A stretch of DNA of 64,000 bases from Cepaea nemoralis (Eukaryota > Mollusca > Gastropoda > Stylommatophora > Helicidae). This document shows, in pieces, positions 11,433 through 24,599 of the stretch. The translations under genes and the position numbers were made by a program. Location: contig JACEFZ010028318.1 in NCBI GenBank assembly GCA_014155875.1, positions 266,001 through 330,000 of the forward strand, read 5' to 3'. The notes under the pieces were generated by a model. The model was not told the origin of the DNA. It made no database searches and worked only from the letters and a program-made list of their open reading frames with translations. The first letter of the stretch is position 1; every line of letters starts with the position of its first letter.

Positions 11433-13633
11433 AATTTCGACGGGAGAATTAACAAAACGAACTTACGTTTGAATTAAGGGCATTGATTGGCCGCGCCCCG
11501 GAAACACAGGCTTAATCGAGGCAAAGGCTTGGTAGACAAAGCTGTCTGGTCAATCGCCATGTTTCATTCAACGTTAGCGGGTGACCCATTGTTAATGGGT
11601 TAATTAATAGCCACTTATTCTCTGCGTCTTAGGTGAGCATTATATTATATAAAACCTATCATGTTATGTATTAGGATAAATGCTTTGATGCAACTAATAT
11701 CATGATTGAAGGTGTGTGTGTGAAAATTATGAGAATCGCTTTCATTGAAAGGTTGGTTTACGTCACGCAGCCTGGACATCGCCATTTTGTCCAGTCAGCC
11801 TTCATAAAGCTTACAATATAATCTTTCTATGAGTCACCCTTCTGAGATGATTTTGGGAACTTACTTTATTCCTAAATGCTTATTTTTCACAACTGGTCTC
11901 TGTGTTATAAAGTGGTTTTTTTCTGAGTGCTTATTTTGTATTTCTACTCTTATGATGGAGAAATATTACTATCTCACATTTGTGTACAACTTTAATAGGT
12001 TGGTTAGATAGAGAGAGAGATATATATTCTCGCTTGACTTTTTCATGCACTTAGTAGTTAATCTTATGTTTACATTGTTGTAAATACACAGAGGTGTGAT
12101 TGTCTTGTAGTTTTTTCATAAATGATGTTATGGGATTTTCATTTTTTATGAGATACTATAATCTCAAGTGTATGGGAAAAGATTCCCATGATTTCTCTTC
12201 TATGAGTATTTTACCTTTTATGCTCATGAATGTTACTGCTGGAGTAGATCTTTTAACTTCACCCCAGTGGGAACAAACACATGATGATGATGATAGTAAT
12301 GGTGAGGATGATGCAAGAGGAGATGACTGATATGGTAGCTAGCCTTTTTGCCATTTGTCAGTGGTAGTCACATAATGCTGTTTGTAACTATGGAAGAGGA
12401 GATTTATGAATTGTGTACATGAGGACATTGTCTCAGGAACATTTTTCCATGATGTGACAGCGGTACTATCAAAAGATGTTTGGATATTTAGGAGGTGAAG
12501 AAAACCTCCCAGGAAGCTCCAGTATCAGTCCAGAAGAGATGCACCTATTGAGTAGATACCTTACTCACTTTTGGAGTGGGTCAAAACTCTACAGTAGGCG
12601 ACAAGTGCTAGGGAACTATGCTACACTTTTTTTCTTCTTTCCATTTTGTTTCCTCTATTTTTATTATTATACAATGTTATCAGAATGTATGTTTTATTAT
12701 GATACATTGTTATCAGAAGTTTGGGTTGTATTACTAATGTATATCGACCCTGTTTTTTTCTTCACTACATAGGCGCTAGAGATGGCGGTGGAGTATTGGC
12801 ACTAGTCACCATGCTTGGCACTGGAATTATAGTCAACTTATTTGGATTTAGAGGCAGGAAACTGGGTTATCAGCCTACCCCTAATATTCTACAGAGAGTG
12901 CTGGTTACTGCTACACACCCTGAACCTGAATGTCAATGCCTGGATAATTAATGGATTTTGAATATGCTGAAGTGGATTCCCTACCTCTGGGAACTTACAG
13001 ATGGTGTTAATCTTTTCAATGTCTGCAAAGACATGAGGCATGCCTGGCCTAGATGGTTTTCAGCGTATACCCTCTTCTAAAAGTCACCGCCTGATTCCAC
13101 GTTCAACTGTCATATTCCAGAGGCTCATGGATAGTCTGGAATTCACCATCATTTACCAGTATGGATTTACCAACTGATTTTGTGGACTCCCAGCTTCCTT
13201 TGAATCTTCTCATCCATCATATCCCAGACAGGGACAATCAAGCACTATACCAACTCCCGGTCAATCAAGTCGTATATTCAGCTGAAGAAAGAATAACCTA
13301 CATCTTAACCCAGAAAAGGGCTGGAATATTCATGCCCAATTCAAGTTAGTTCTGTCAGGAAATTCTAATGGATTATGTGATGTCACTCCTCATCCAAAGA
13401 TATACTGAAAGTGTTTGTGCCTGATCCTGATCGAATCAATCACATGGACTCCTGTGTGTCACGCCACGCCAGAACGTTTCCGACTCATATCTGTCTGTTA
13501 TACCACCCCGGAATGCTCCTAGCCCAGTGACTTAGCAACTGTGACTTGAGAGATTACAGTATATCCACTTTGGATTCATATGGATTACTCCGACATGTTA
13601 TTCGTTTTGGATATATGATCCGGCGGTGAAAGC

Positions 13634-13704
<71 letters not shown>

Positions 13705-14600
13705 AATCCCCAATTTTCTAAATAGGAGGATATATGCAAAGCAGCTGTTTCCCTGGATTATAGAGAGTATGATTATGGCCAGACTTTTTTCTAGTGGATA
13801 TTGAAGGAGAGGGAGTCATCATCAGACCCATAGGATATTTCTAGAGACAGATTAGATAGATTTTCTTTATCTATTCTTTGTATGCATTATTTACTTTGTT
13901 TTGTGTTTGACACAGGTATTTGATGTGAACCTTTTTTGGGGATTTTTGGGGACTTCTGTTATGTGTTGTATAATTTGTGTGCATTGCCTGAATATGAATA
14001 ATTTCTTTCATGTATATGTCACCATATGGTAGCCAACAGGGTTTGTCCAAGACCCAAATGTTTTCACAATACAGTTGTTTGTTTGTTTGGTTTAACCAAG
14101 CCTTGAAGTTACTTCATTGTTAACTTGTTGTTCCAAAATTGATGTTTATAGTCCAGTTATGGTTACTGTTATGTGATACAGTGAGTCATTGTACTGTTTT
14201 TGTCTAAAAGTGGCTGTTTTCCTCTGTCATGTAATCCAGTTGTTGCGTCTAACATTGGTTGTTGTCCCTCTGTTGTATAATACTGTGGATGTGCATGACA
14301 GTGGATACTTGTCATTGTTTATATATATGTGGGAGATTAAATGTGGGGCGGGGCACTTACACATAGACACACCTTCTGGGTAGAGTGATTTGTACTCGGG
14401 TGTCTGTGGTAGAACTTCCCGGATCTCCCAGCCTTCTATGGGAAACATTTCTTCTATGTTAGTGTTGAACTTGCACCCTTTTCTGCCTTGTTCAATGCTT
14501 GGGGGTTTTACGAGCCAGTATATTAATTCCTATAGAAGGGCGTGTTTGGGATTTAGACCCCATTCATACTGAATACCCCTAGCGAAACTTGTCCTTATTC
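11433..14600. other. long unassigned stretch
   Basis: No protein family is recognised. Several ORFs of 60-100 codons occur (for example 12100-12330, 12476-12772 and 13161-13349), but none shows a domain or conserved motif I can name. GATGGCGG at 12781 and a CTTAG/GTGAGC splice-donor-like site at about 11631 were seen, but no exon chain could be built. A (GT)n run lies at about 13636-13703. Confidence 0.4.
13636..13703. repeat. (GT)n microsatellite
   Basis: About 33 GT units without interruption. Confidence 0.95.
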
Positions 14601-14629
14601 TAATTTATTATATATACCACCCCACAAGA

Positions 14630-14795
14630 GGAAAGACCAGGAGAACTTTTAATCAGATAGCGGTGGGAACGATTAGTAGTATGACTCTTCGCTGGCTGTT
14701 GAACGAGGGGACGGAGCACGTATGGGAATGTCCTGAGTGCAGTGATGTCGGTTCTTAACTCAACTCAACTCAACACAACTCAACATAGAAAACAA
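14630..14795 (+). repeat. LINE-like 3' end with (AACTC)n tail
   Basis: A body resembling 2890-2990 and 1262-1326 (reverse) runs to GTGATGTCGGTTCTT and then (AACTC)n at 14758-14785. A reading frame across the body gives WLLNEGTEHVWECPECSD, a CxxC-containing end that looks like a LINE ORF terminus. It is a fragment. Confidence 0.45.
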
Positions 14796-14799
14796 TCTT

Positions 14800-15770
14800 C
14801 ATTATGCATCGTTGACTCCAGATGTCTTGTCTTATTACAATTTGCATGTAAACACCCTATTCAAACTGTTGTCATTAATCACCAAACTGTGTGGGCTTGA
14901 ACTCTTGGTTACATATCAGTTGTGCGACAATTTATCTTATCGATCGGTCAGCGTTGACCCAATTTCAACGGTCGCCGTGAACTAATTTTGTCACATTTCG
15001 TTGTCTGTCGATATCGCCTATTGAATTATACAGTCTATTCGAAGTGTTCTTATTATTTAAGTCCTTAATTTTCTGTCTACTTTCCCAAGAACTTTAATGT
15101 GTAGGTTTTTTTTTCTGGTCCCGAAGTTCAGAAATCTCCGTATTTGAAGTCCCCATGGTGACATAGGCGAGTTAGGCTCACTGTTCATAATACTACGCCT
15201 ATAGCTGATACTGATACGCGTTTTGATTGTCACTGGTAGAAATACGGGAATAGACCATACTTGGGGTGACACCGATGATCCCGCCACAACGCTACAAGCA
15301 ACTGCAGAAATCTGGCCGTGGCGCCAATTGTCAATTATCTTTCTGACTGTCACGTGCCTGTGCATCATTTCTGGATCAACGCCTTTCTGACTGGCCGTGC
15401 TGTATGTCTTCTCATTGTGATTAAATCTCGCATTGTCTTGGGTTAGGTTTAAGTTCTTTCATTGCACTATTCACGACAACTAGTTATTTGGACCAAAGTC
15501 AACACGTCTTGAACAACGCAACACAGGTACAGTTTTATACTTCTCTTGTCTCCGAATACAGTACAACTGAGTACACATTACATTATCAGTTATACCACAT
15601 TTCACTTAAACACAATATTCAGAGATTATAATTTTACACACTCTAACCCCAAAAGTAGGGGCGCAGTATAAGGCCATTCTACTGGACTCAGAACCAGGTC
15701 CGACACTGACCATGGCTCCCGTCTGACTGCCTCAAGGTGACGCTTTGTCTTCTGACAACGTGTCCTGAAC
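14800..15770. other. intergenic, no feature seen
   Basis: No gene or repeat was recognised. The minus ORF at 15057-15368 has no known domain. Confidence 0.35.
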
Positions 15771-15774
15771 GCTT

Positions 15775-16255
15775 TTCAGTTCTCGTGACCACGCTCACAG
15801 CGGGTCACTTTTCACGTTCTCGTGACACACTCACAGCGGGTCACTTTTCACGTTCTGGTGACCACGCTCACATCAGGTCACTTTTCACGTTCTGGTGACC
15901 ACGCTCACAGCAGGTCACTTTTCACGTTCTCGTGACCACACTCACAGCAGGTCACTTTTCACGTTCTGGTGACCACGCTCACAGCAGGTCACTTTTCACG
16001 TTCTCGTGACCACACTCACAGCAGGTCACTTTTCACGTTCTCGTGACACGCTCACAGCGGATCACTTTTCACGTTCTCGTGACCACGCCCACAGCGGGTC
16101 ACTTTTCACGTTCTCGTGACCACGCTCACAGCAGGTCACTTTTCACGTTCTGGTGACCACGCTCACAGCAGGTCACTTTTCACGTTCTCGTGACACACCC
16201 ACAGCGGGTCACTTTTCACGTTCTCGTGACCTCGCTCACAGCGGGTCACTGTTCA
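15775..16255. repeat. minisatellite, unit about 39-41 bp
   Basis: About 12 units of TTTTCACGTTCTCGTGACCA then CGCTCACAGCAGGTCAC. Units differ by a CTCG/CTGG swap and by a 2 bp loss (GTGACACGC against GTGACCACGC). Each unit contains CACGTTCTCGTG, a near-palindrome. Confidence 0.9.
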
Positions 16256-16389
16256 CGGTCCTCTCGTATAGACTGCGCTTATTCCAAACTCATGCCATGA
16301 TCCCAAACTCTATAAATTGCACCATGGTATACCCTTGTACGCACTTAAGGTGTATTAGGCATGTGGGGCCAGAGCTATTTTTATAGGTC

Positions 16390-16660
16390 AAGCGTACTCG
16401 CTGAGTGATATGGTGAGTGATATGGTGAGTGATATAGTGAGTGCTATGATGAGTGATATGGTAAGTGATATGTGGTGAGTGATATAGTGAGTGATATGGT
16501 GAGTGATATGTGGTGAGTGATATAGTGAGCGATATAGTGAGTGATATGAGCGATATGGTAAGTGATATGGTAAGTGATATGACAGACAGACAGAGACATA
16601 GAGAGAGAGAGAGGGGGGGGGGGAGAGAGAAAGAGAGAGAGAGAGAGAGGGGGGTGGTAA
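16390..16660. repeat. (GTGAGTGATAT)n plus (GA)n/(G)n low-complexity
   Basis: A loose 10-13 bp repeat (GTGAGTGATATG) lies at 16400-16585, followed by CAGA and GAGA runs and two poly-G runs to about 16660. Confidence 0.8.
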
Positions 16661-17011
16661 CATATTTATGATAGTGTACTCACCAAATAATTGTCCAATT
16701 TCTGCAAAGCCCACAGATTTATCCAGTTGCACTCTCCAAAGACCATAAAAGCCGTCCATTGTTTACACTGAAGATGCTCCAAGAGGATGTCAAGTTTACT
16801 GGAAACACTTACTTAATGTGTTTTATATTTAACTCTTGGCCTATCATGCGCCACAGCCCACGGAAGCACTGTTAATTACAATCCTGGTAGCGATTACTGA
16901 ATACGATAAACTATCTACACAGTTTCATTAACTTCTTTATCCTCAAAAGTCCCAGCAGCTGCAAAGTACGAGAAATAAAAGATGAAAACAAAACCACAAA
17001 CATATTACAGT

Positions 17012-17100
17012 AAAATCTCGGTTTTCGTCGATAATTCGTCCGAAAACAATCGATGAAATCAGAAACCGACGAAAACCGAGGCAATTATTGTCACATGAAT
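17012..17100. repeat. inverted-repeat block, possible pogo/Tigger-like end
   Basis: CTCGGTTTTCGTCG at about 17020 and its exact reverse complement CGACGAAAACCGAG at about 17068 can form a stem around a 35-base loop. The block begins TACAGTAAAATCTCGG. A TA dinucleotide followed by CAGT...CTCGG resembles the terminus of pogo-type Tc1/mariner elements (recalled, not searched). A matching distal end was not found. Confidence 0.35.
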
Positions 17101-17204
17101 TAATTTAAATCTAATTAATTCGTTCTAGAAACTCCAAATAGATACCCCCCAAAAAAACCACATTTTATAGACAATAAATATAACGTTTAATACTATTTTT
17201 CGGC

Positions 17205-17390
17205 CCCAGACTTGGGTTCGACCCATACACTGATCAACTGGATTTCATCGTTGACTTGTCGTTAAGAAAGCAGTGGCAAACCACTAAACGTAAAATTGCC
17301 TAGAACATAAAACTGGGGTTGATTGCAGCGTCCTGTCGTGGAATATGGACACTATATCCCACATTTTACACGTGGGCATTTGGTTGGAGT
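17205..17390 (+). repeat. SINE copy (TGGGGTTGACTGC-tail family)
   Basis: A tRNA B-box-like GGGTTCGACCCATACAC lies at about 17213. It is followed by GAAAGCAGTGGCAAACCACT and the tail TGGGGTTGATTGCAGCGTCCTGTCG. The same middle and tail occur at 20030-20150, 21420-21480, 58310-58480 (reverse) and, as tandem monomers, in both arms of the palindromic element. Confidence 0.6.
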
Positions 17391-17479
17391 CCGTTGACAA
17401 TAAAATACCACAAACGTGTGGAGGAAACATCCCCTTTCCTCCCCGCCTCCAAACAATCCTATCCCTAGGGTCTTTAGTA

Positions 17480-17665
17480 TCTTCCACAGTTTCAATGCTC
17501 AGTGAATGGACATTCACATTATAATACTTGGTCATTTGATTGCGTACCTTCTTTAGTCCAAACTTACTTTTTGCTTGGCACTGAATCAATTAAAATTGCG
17601 AAAGATACCACAAAACAAAACACATAACACGATGACCCTAATATGGCGATGTATCGTCCTTCTGG
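17480..17665 (-). repeat. dispersed repeat coding a KYYNVNV-like peptide
   Basis: Reverse-strand copy of a repeat also present at 20535-20720 (plus) and 63265-63365 (minus). All three share AGTATTATAATGT.AATGT, a TTCACTGAGCA-like block, and ACACGATGACCCTAATATGGCG-like ends. In two copies a short peptide KYYNVNVxSLSxE can be read. Three copies in one window indicate a repeat; no function is known to me. Confidence 0.45.
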
Positions 17666-18071
17666 CCAAACGGGAAATCACATTTGGCGATATATTATCC
17701 GTCGGCACTGGATCGGTTAAGAGTTTGCTAATGTTTTAAAATAAACAAATAAAATAAAAAAAACCACCATCGTATGCATATCCTTTGTAATGTGCTTCGG
17801 ATAATCACAATGTATAAACAATGTTCTCAAACGTGTAATTAAGAGTTAAGTACGCTCGACAGCCGGAAAGTCACAATAAGCGTGGGATTCCTGACATCGG
17901 ACGTTAAACACTTGGACACTCACGTTAAACACTCACGCAGCTATATTTCCACACGCGTAGCTATATGTTCTCAACATATCACAGATCTACCAAACATTCT
18001 GACTCAGATGTACTCCTAACGAGGCATCTTTTGTTCTGTTCTAAACAATTCATCTTTACAACGATTACTGC

Positions 18072-19135
<1,064 letters not shown>

Positions 19136-19288
19136 CAAAACGACTACTAAAACTGTTTTTTATTGTTGCAGCTGTCGTTATTGTTACACATGTTCCTACC
19201 AAATCAACAACATAATTACTTACACATAACAAAAATATAACACTTGTTTAGTGACGGACTACTACTATAACTGTTGTACTTCTTGCTG

Positions 19289-19289
<1 letters not shown>

Positions 19290-19352
<63 letters not shown>
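19290..19352. repeat. (TTA)n microsatellite
   Basis: About 20 TTA/ATT units with one phase break. Confidence 0.9.
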
Positions 19353-19889
19353 TGTTCTCATCAATACAACAACACAATCACTTACATATAATAATGATAG
19401 AATACTTGTTTATACTGAAGTTATCCCTCCGACATCCACAGTATCGTTTGTGCACTGTGTGTTTTCCTCGTAGGCAGTCCTGTGTAATTTACTCCTTCTT
19501 GTTTAGTCGCGTCCTTTTACTCCGACTCCTGTCTAATTAGATTATTTATTTCCCAGCCAGCGTAATATTTATACGTTTCGTAAAGCAAAGCTTTTCAAGC
19601 AGAATCCATCCCTTCTCCTACGCACGACCACACATTAACGGGACTGTACCGTGGGACAATTTGATGTGAAAATGAAAGCATTCACTACTTTAATGTGAGC
19701 ATAGATTTAGGTTACGAGGTCAGACAGGGCGGCTGGCGACCATGGGCGGCTAGACACTCCGCTGGCCGGTGTTCCTGGTCGAAAGTACGGCGAGGGATGG
19801 TTGTTAATCCCAGGGAAATGTTGTTTTAACTCTTATAGTCCTTTGCTTTGAGAGTATTCTTCTTTTTCTACGTGTCTGTTTCGAGGATG

Positions 19890-20150
19890 AGGGCGGGGGG
19901 GGGGGGGGGGGTCTGTTCCGTGGAGAAGGTGTTACGGACACAGTTCGCAATCCCGTATATCCGCGTTCGAAACACAGATGCGGGCGATTTGGCAGCAGAC
20001 TGCCTTGAGTTGGTTATTTACGAAGTGATATGGGTGCCGGTCGTTCAGAAAGCAATGGCAAACTACTGAACGCAAACTTGCCAAGAGATCACAACAGAAA
20101 AAAAAAATGATGGGGTTGACTGCGACGTTCTGTAAAGGATATGCAACTGA
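19890..20150 (+). repeat. SINE copy (TGGGGTTGACTGC-tail family)
   Basis: A head with CGCGTTCGAAACACAG at about 19960 is followed by GATTTGGCAGCAGACTGCC. The conserved middle is GTGCCGGTCGTTCAGAAAGC, and the tail GGGGTTGACTGCGACGTTC then TGTAAAGGATATGCAACT follows an A-run. A second copy at 21325-21485 shares the head and the GGCAGCAGACC and CGGTCGTTC blocks, which fixes the family layout. Confidence 0.65.
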
Positions 20151-20534
20151 CTTTTATTTTGTTTGTTTCGATGTGAGTGCTTTACACGAAGTTACGCACC
20201 CCACAGGTCAGTATGCCCGGCTTCGACATGCATGTGCCTCAGGTTAGCTTCCTTAAAACAAGACTTTATTTATCCATAGAGAGGTTGTTCTTTTTTGTGT
20301 GGTTTACTTAGGAATTTTGCCAGGATAGGGGTCTTGCGGCTTACTCTTTGCGATTTCCAACTATCGTGCGACCTTTAGCGGTACAAACTGCACACGGGAA
20401 CGCCTGTGTTTAGCCCTAACCGATAAAGCTAAGGATCCCATCTCACAACCAGGAGGCCAACATTAGCATTCATGTGATCTTTGTCTGAAGAGTTCTTGCA
20501 TCTTTCGGAGCATGATTGATTTAAACTATTTAGT

Positions 20535-20720
20535 GCCAAGCAAAAAGGAGGTTTGGACCAGACATGCCACACAATCGAATGAAGAAGTATTATAATGTAA
20601 ATGTATGTTCACTGAGCAATGAAATGCCTACGTGTTCACTGAGCAATGAAATGCCTCATATACCACGAAACAAAACAAATAACACAATTACACTAATATG
20701 GCGATATATCCACCAAATAA
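20535..20720 (+). repeat. dispersed repeat coding a KYYNVNV-like peptide
   Basis: Plus-strand copy of the repeat described at 17480-17665, with an internal duplication of a 26-base block (GTTCACTGAGCAATGAAATG, twice). It ends in ATACCACGAAACAAAACA and CTAATATGGCGATATAT. Confidence 0.45.
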
Positions 20721-20884
20721 ACAACAGTAAGCCAAGGAAACGCAGTACCACAGCAAGCAATATCAGCAACAGCATATCCCTCAAGCACAAGCTGAAAGGA
20801 AACTCCATAAGGCCCCAACTACAATACCCTGATAGACAGACAGTTGAAGGGGGTCTGAACATCGTCCTTAATAGGTTGGATTGT

Positions 20885-21090
20885 GGTTCTGAGCTCTTCT
20901 TCTCTTCCAACGAAGTGTACAATACCAGTATTAAACGTCTCATCTCTGAAGCCAACGAAGTGTACAATACCAGTATTACAATTCACATCTCTGAAGCCAA
21001 CGAAGTGTACAATACCAATATTAAACTTCACATCTCTGAAGCCAATGAAGTGTACAATACCAGTATTAAACGTCTCATCTCTGAAGAGCC
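20885..21090. repeat. tandem repeat, unit 51 bp
   Basis: Four units of GAAGTGTACAATACCAGTAT followed by TAAACGTCTCATCTCTGAAGCCAAC. The 51 bp unit is a multiple of three, so ORFs stay open on both strands (20564-21112 plus; 20819-21283 minus). That explains them without any selected protein. Confidence 0.75.
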
Positions 21091-21324
21091 ACCAACCTTG
21101 AGACGTCGGTGAGACTGAGTCCCCAGACCGCACATCGCAGCGGTGCACCACGTTAATGGTGAGTATACAACCTGCTCCTGGACTATCCACATCCTGGTGA
21201 TAGGTTCTTCTTAACGTTGCATGTCCTGCGCAGAACGTTGTAGTAACACTCTTCCTATTGACTGTTTGTGTTTTCCTAGGCAATTTATATTGAGTAGTTA
21301 GTTTGCCATTTGAAGTCTCCGTGG

Positions 21325-21485
21325 TGAATGAGTTACGGTCACGGTTCGTGATCCCGTATACCCGCGTTCAACACATAGCTACGATTTGGCAGCAGACCTC
21401 GTTGTGCTGGTGCTTTACGAAAATGGTATGGGTGCCGGTCGTTCGGAAAACAATGGCAAACTACTGAACGTAAAACTTGCCAAGA
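21325..21485 (+). repeat. SINE copy (TGGGGTTGACTGC-tail family), tail lost
   Basis: The head and middle match 19920-20090 (CGTATACCCGCGTTCAACAC, GATTTGGCAGCAGACC, GGGTGCCGGTCGTTCGG, AATGGCAAACTACTGAACG). The copy stops where the RTE-like fragment begins at about 21487. Confidence 0.6.
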
Positions 21486-21486
21486 C

Positions 21487-21578
21487 ATCTCATCTCGTCT
21501 CATCGCATCATGTTCCTCTTGTACCTTGCGTGTCGAAGTGAAGTATAAACAGCGGGAGAGTGCCAGCTTATGGGCTTC
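21487..21578 (-). repeat. RTE-like LINE 3' end, left half of a split copy
   Basis: The sequence from the (CTCAT)n tail through CATGTTCCTCTTGTACCTTG to TTATGGGCTTC matches the 3' end of the LINE at 50040-50130. The next part of that same reference continues only at 32088, past the palindromic element. The two pieces are therefore halves of one copy split by an insertion. Confidence 0.7.
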
Positions 21579-21760
21579 ATGAACCTGGGTTCGATCCCTC
21601 GGTAAGGTGTGGAATTTCTTTTTGTCGGGGTAAAAAAGAAAATCCTAACCTGCACAATTCGCGGCGACTGCACCAGCCAGGCTGCCTTAATTCATCAGGC
21701 TCAAAGACCCCTCTGCCATACACCGCAAGGTACTATATTGGCAGTAAATGACAGAATGAC
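21579..21760 (+). repeat. SINE-like segment with B-box
   Basis: CTGGGTTCGATCCCTCGGTAA at about 21586 is a good B-box, followed by a body of about 160 bases. It separates the left RTE half from the palindromic element, so it either inserted there later or was already present. Confidence 0.4.
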
Positions 21761-22969
21761 AGTATAGTAATAAGGGACGTTGTAACTAACTCGTTTTGGG
21801 GGTTTCCAACCCCCGATAAATCCTTCTTTACGGGGTTATCCCGCCATCTTGTTTCGTCATATTTTACGACCTCAATTGACCTCGATATTTGAACTTGGCG
21901 GTTATTTTCTTGGGTCTGGTTGTCACTTCCGGTTGTCCTGTTGACTACTTCCGATCCCGAGGGGTGGGCGGGCGGTGCGGTGGCGGCGAGGCAAGCCCCG
22001 GGCATGTGGAATACTTATATAGATAAGTAGACCAACTAGTCGCCGGGCATCTGGGTTCAAGTCCCAGTGTGAGGGTGTGCGTGTGTGGTGCGATGTTTCG
22101 TGTCATGAGCCCCAGTCATGTAGACATCGACCCTTTCTATGAGAAGACCGAAGTCCAATATGACAGAGTGGAAAAATGATCTATTCCATCACTCGAGTTA
22201 CCCCGAGTAGGTCAAGTAATGACCGCATAAATAAACTTTTGCACGCTGATAGCTAATTTGGCAGGTGTCCTGTCCCATGTATCAACATTAAGCGATTGGT
22301 GAATATCTGGTTTAAAAATATACTAGACGGGCATACAATATTAATTAAAAAATAAACCCTAAAAAAGCTAATAAACGGCTAAATTTCTTGTATGTATATC
22401 GGAGAATAGTTATGTCAATAAAAAACTACTATTCTCAATTAATTTAAGACATAACTTGCTAAGATAATCATAAAAATATGATATATAAACCCACAAATAA
22501 CGTCCCCTTAATAAACAGAATAACCAAGTAACCAAAGGGAGACGATTCATTTCTCTTGGAAATGGTTGTGTCCCCTTGTGCTTGACCTTGCAGCTATCTA
22601 ATTACATCCTCGCCTCTCCTGCCCAGCGACCGTCGTACGAAATTATCTGATAGCGGTCAGCCAGAACGCCTAGGGAATTTTCAATTAACGTCAACGGACT
22701 TCAACTCTTATCTCCAGGTAGAGATCAGCCGACGTGGTACAGCCGGGGCTGTGAAGGGAATATTTGCGCAGAAAAAATAAGCTATTATCAAATATAGCTA
22801 TATGAAGCCGTTACACAAATGGTTTGAAATATTAAATATAAATAGATATGTATGTATGTATTTATGTATTTATTTATTTATATCTGTATTTATTTCTATA
22901 GCTGCATGTAGGTTGTCCCAGTGAGTAAGGCATATATACGTAGGTGCCTGGATGACTTAGTCACGCGGG

Positions 22970-23885
22970 ATATGTGCACGCGTCTGTGTGTGTGTGTGTT
23001 TGCGTGCGTGCGCGCGCGTGTGTATGTATGTGTGTGCATGCGCGCCCGCTGTGTGTGCTATCAATTACAGGAAATCGCAGTCAGTCCAAGCATTCTGTGT
23101 CAGGCTTCCTGGGGCAAGATTACTATTGTCATTTTGAACGAACGACAGCTGTGTCATGTGCGTTCGTGTGTGTGTGTGTGTGCACGCACATGTACATGCG
23201 CACGTGTGTGTGTGCTATCAATTACAGGACATCGCAGTCAACCTCAGCATTCTGTGGAGCGTCAGGCTTCCTGGGGCAAGTTTGCAATTGTCATTTTGAA
23301 CGAACAACAGCAGTGTCATGTGCGTGTGAGTGTATGTAAATTCTCGCGCGTGTGTGCTATCAATTACAGGACATCGCAGTCAACCTCAGCAATCTGTGGA
23401 GCGTCAGGCTTCCTGGGGCAAGTTTGCAATTGTCATTTTGAACGAACGGCAGCCATGTCATGTGCACGCGAACGCGTGTATCTATGTACATGCGTGTGTG
23501 TGTTATCAATTAAAGGACATCGCAGTCAACCCCAACATTGTGTGGATGGTCGTGTGCCACCATGATTTGCCGTGTTATTTCACGACCAAACCTATGCCTC
23601 GTACTATAGTTATGTGGCTGTCTATGACATATTACAGTCAAGGTGTAATGCAATGCATTTACCGGACGTCGCAGTCAACCCCAACATTGTTTGGTTGGTC
23701 GTGTGCCATCCTGATTTGTCGTGTTATTTCACGACGTAAGGTATGCCTCATACTATAACTATGTGCCTAACAATTACATAATGCAGTCAAGCTGTAATGC
23801 ATTGCATTTACAGGACGTCGCAGTCAGCCCCACCATTCGTGCTTCCTGGGCAAGCTTGCCGTTGTCTTTCTGAACAACCGGCACC
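22970..23885. repeat. tandem SINE-tail monomers with (TG)n spacers, left arm
   Basis: Five to seven units of about 110-135 bp. Each runs from ATCAATTACAGGACATCGCAGTC through GGCTTCCTGGGGCAAG and GAACGAACGACAGC, and the first units are joined by (TG)n. The unit is the reverse complement of the conserved middle and tail of the SINE at 20030-20150, so this is a tandem array of a SINE 3' domain. The matching array in the right arm is 29680-30735. ORFs rich in Cys, Val and Arg across it are artefacts. Confidence 0.75.
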
Positions 23886-23909
23886 AATAATCTTCTGTAG
23901 TGTCTGTCG

Positions 23910-24095
<186 letters not shown>

Positions 24096-24257
24096 CTGAA
24101 GGTGACTGACTGGGTGACTCATCACGGTGCTATGTCGGCGGAGTGAACGCACGTGATCGTGTTCAGACACGTCTTTGGGGAAAACTGGAGGAGGACTCAG
24201 AGCGTACTGACAGCATAACGATACAGCCGAGACACTTGGGTAATGGTCACAGTCGAA

Positions 24258-24485
24258 TAAATATGGCGATGCTTCCGGTCATATGTCTAAGGTATACAAT
24301 TGAAACACATGACTAAAACCGGTAAAGATGGCGTCGCACTCGCTCACATGTGTAAGTGTACAACCACGTGGCTAAAACCGATCAAAGATGGCGCTGTAGC
24401 CGGTAACGTGTCTCATGGGATACATCCGAAACACGTGACTAATAACTCAACCGGTCAAAGATGGAGTCGCATCCGGTCACATGAC
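24258..24485 (+). promoter_or_regulatory. upstream repeat block with YY1-like and E-box motifs, left arm
   Basis: Four imperfect units of about 55-65 bp, each with AAGATGGCG or ATATGGCGATG (YY1-type core). In each, a CACGTG, CATATG or CACATG E-box-like hexamer and a CCGGT motif follow. The block ends about 50 bases before the TATA-like box of the arm gene and is kept in the right arm (29170-29405). That spacing suggests an enhancer or promoter; factor names are motif guesses. Confidence 0.5.
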
Positions 24486-24532
24486 CAGACAGTGCATAAT
24501 AATCTGCTTAGTCATTCTACGTCAGCAAAAAG

Positions 24533-24541
24533 CGTGTATAA
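24533..24541 (+). promoter_or_regulatory. TATA-like box of left-arm gene
   Basis: GTGTATAAG lies about 60 bases upstream of the ATG at 24600. It is identical in the right arm. Confidence 0.5.
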
Positions 24542-24599
24542 GACGACCAGCATTCGTCGAATAGAAGTACCGGTCTCAGTGAACAGCAACCAGCTCACA

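Noticed and set aside
20564..21112. 182-codon ORF as a protein gene
   Set aside because: Most of it is a dispersed repeat and a 51 bp tandem repeat, open on both strands.
22921..23758. ORFs of 120-210 codons with CVCV and RTSQSTSAF repeats
   Set aside because: They read through SINE-tail monomers and (TG)n; the frame is an accident of unit length.
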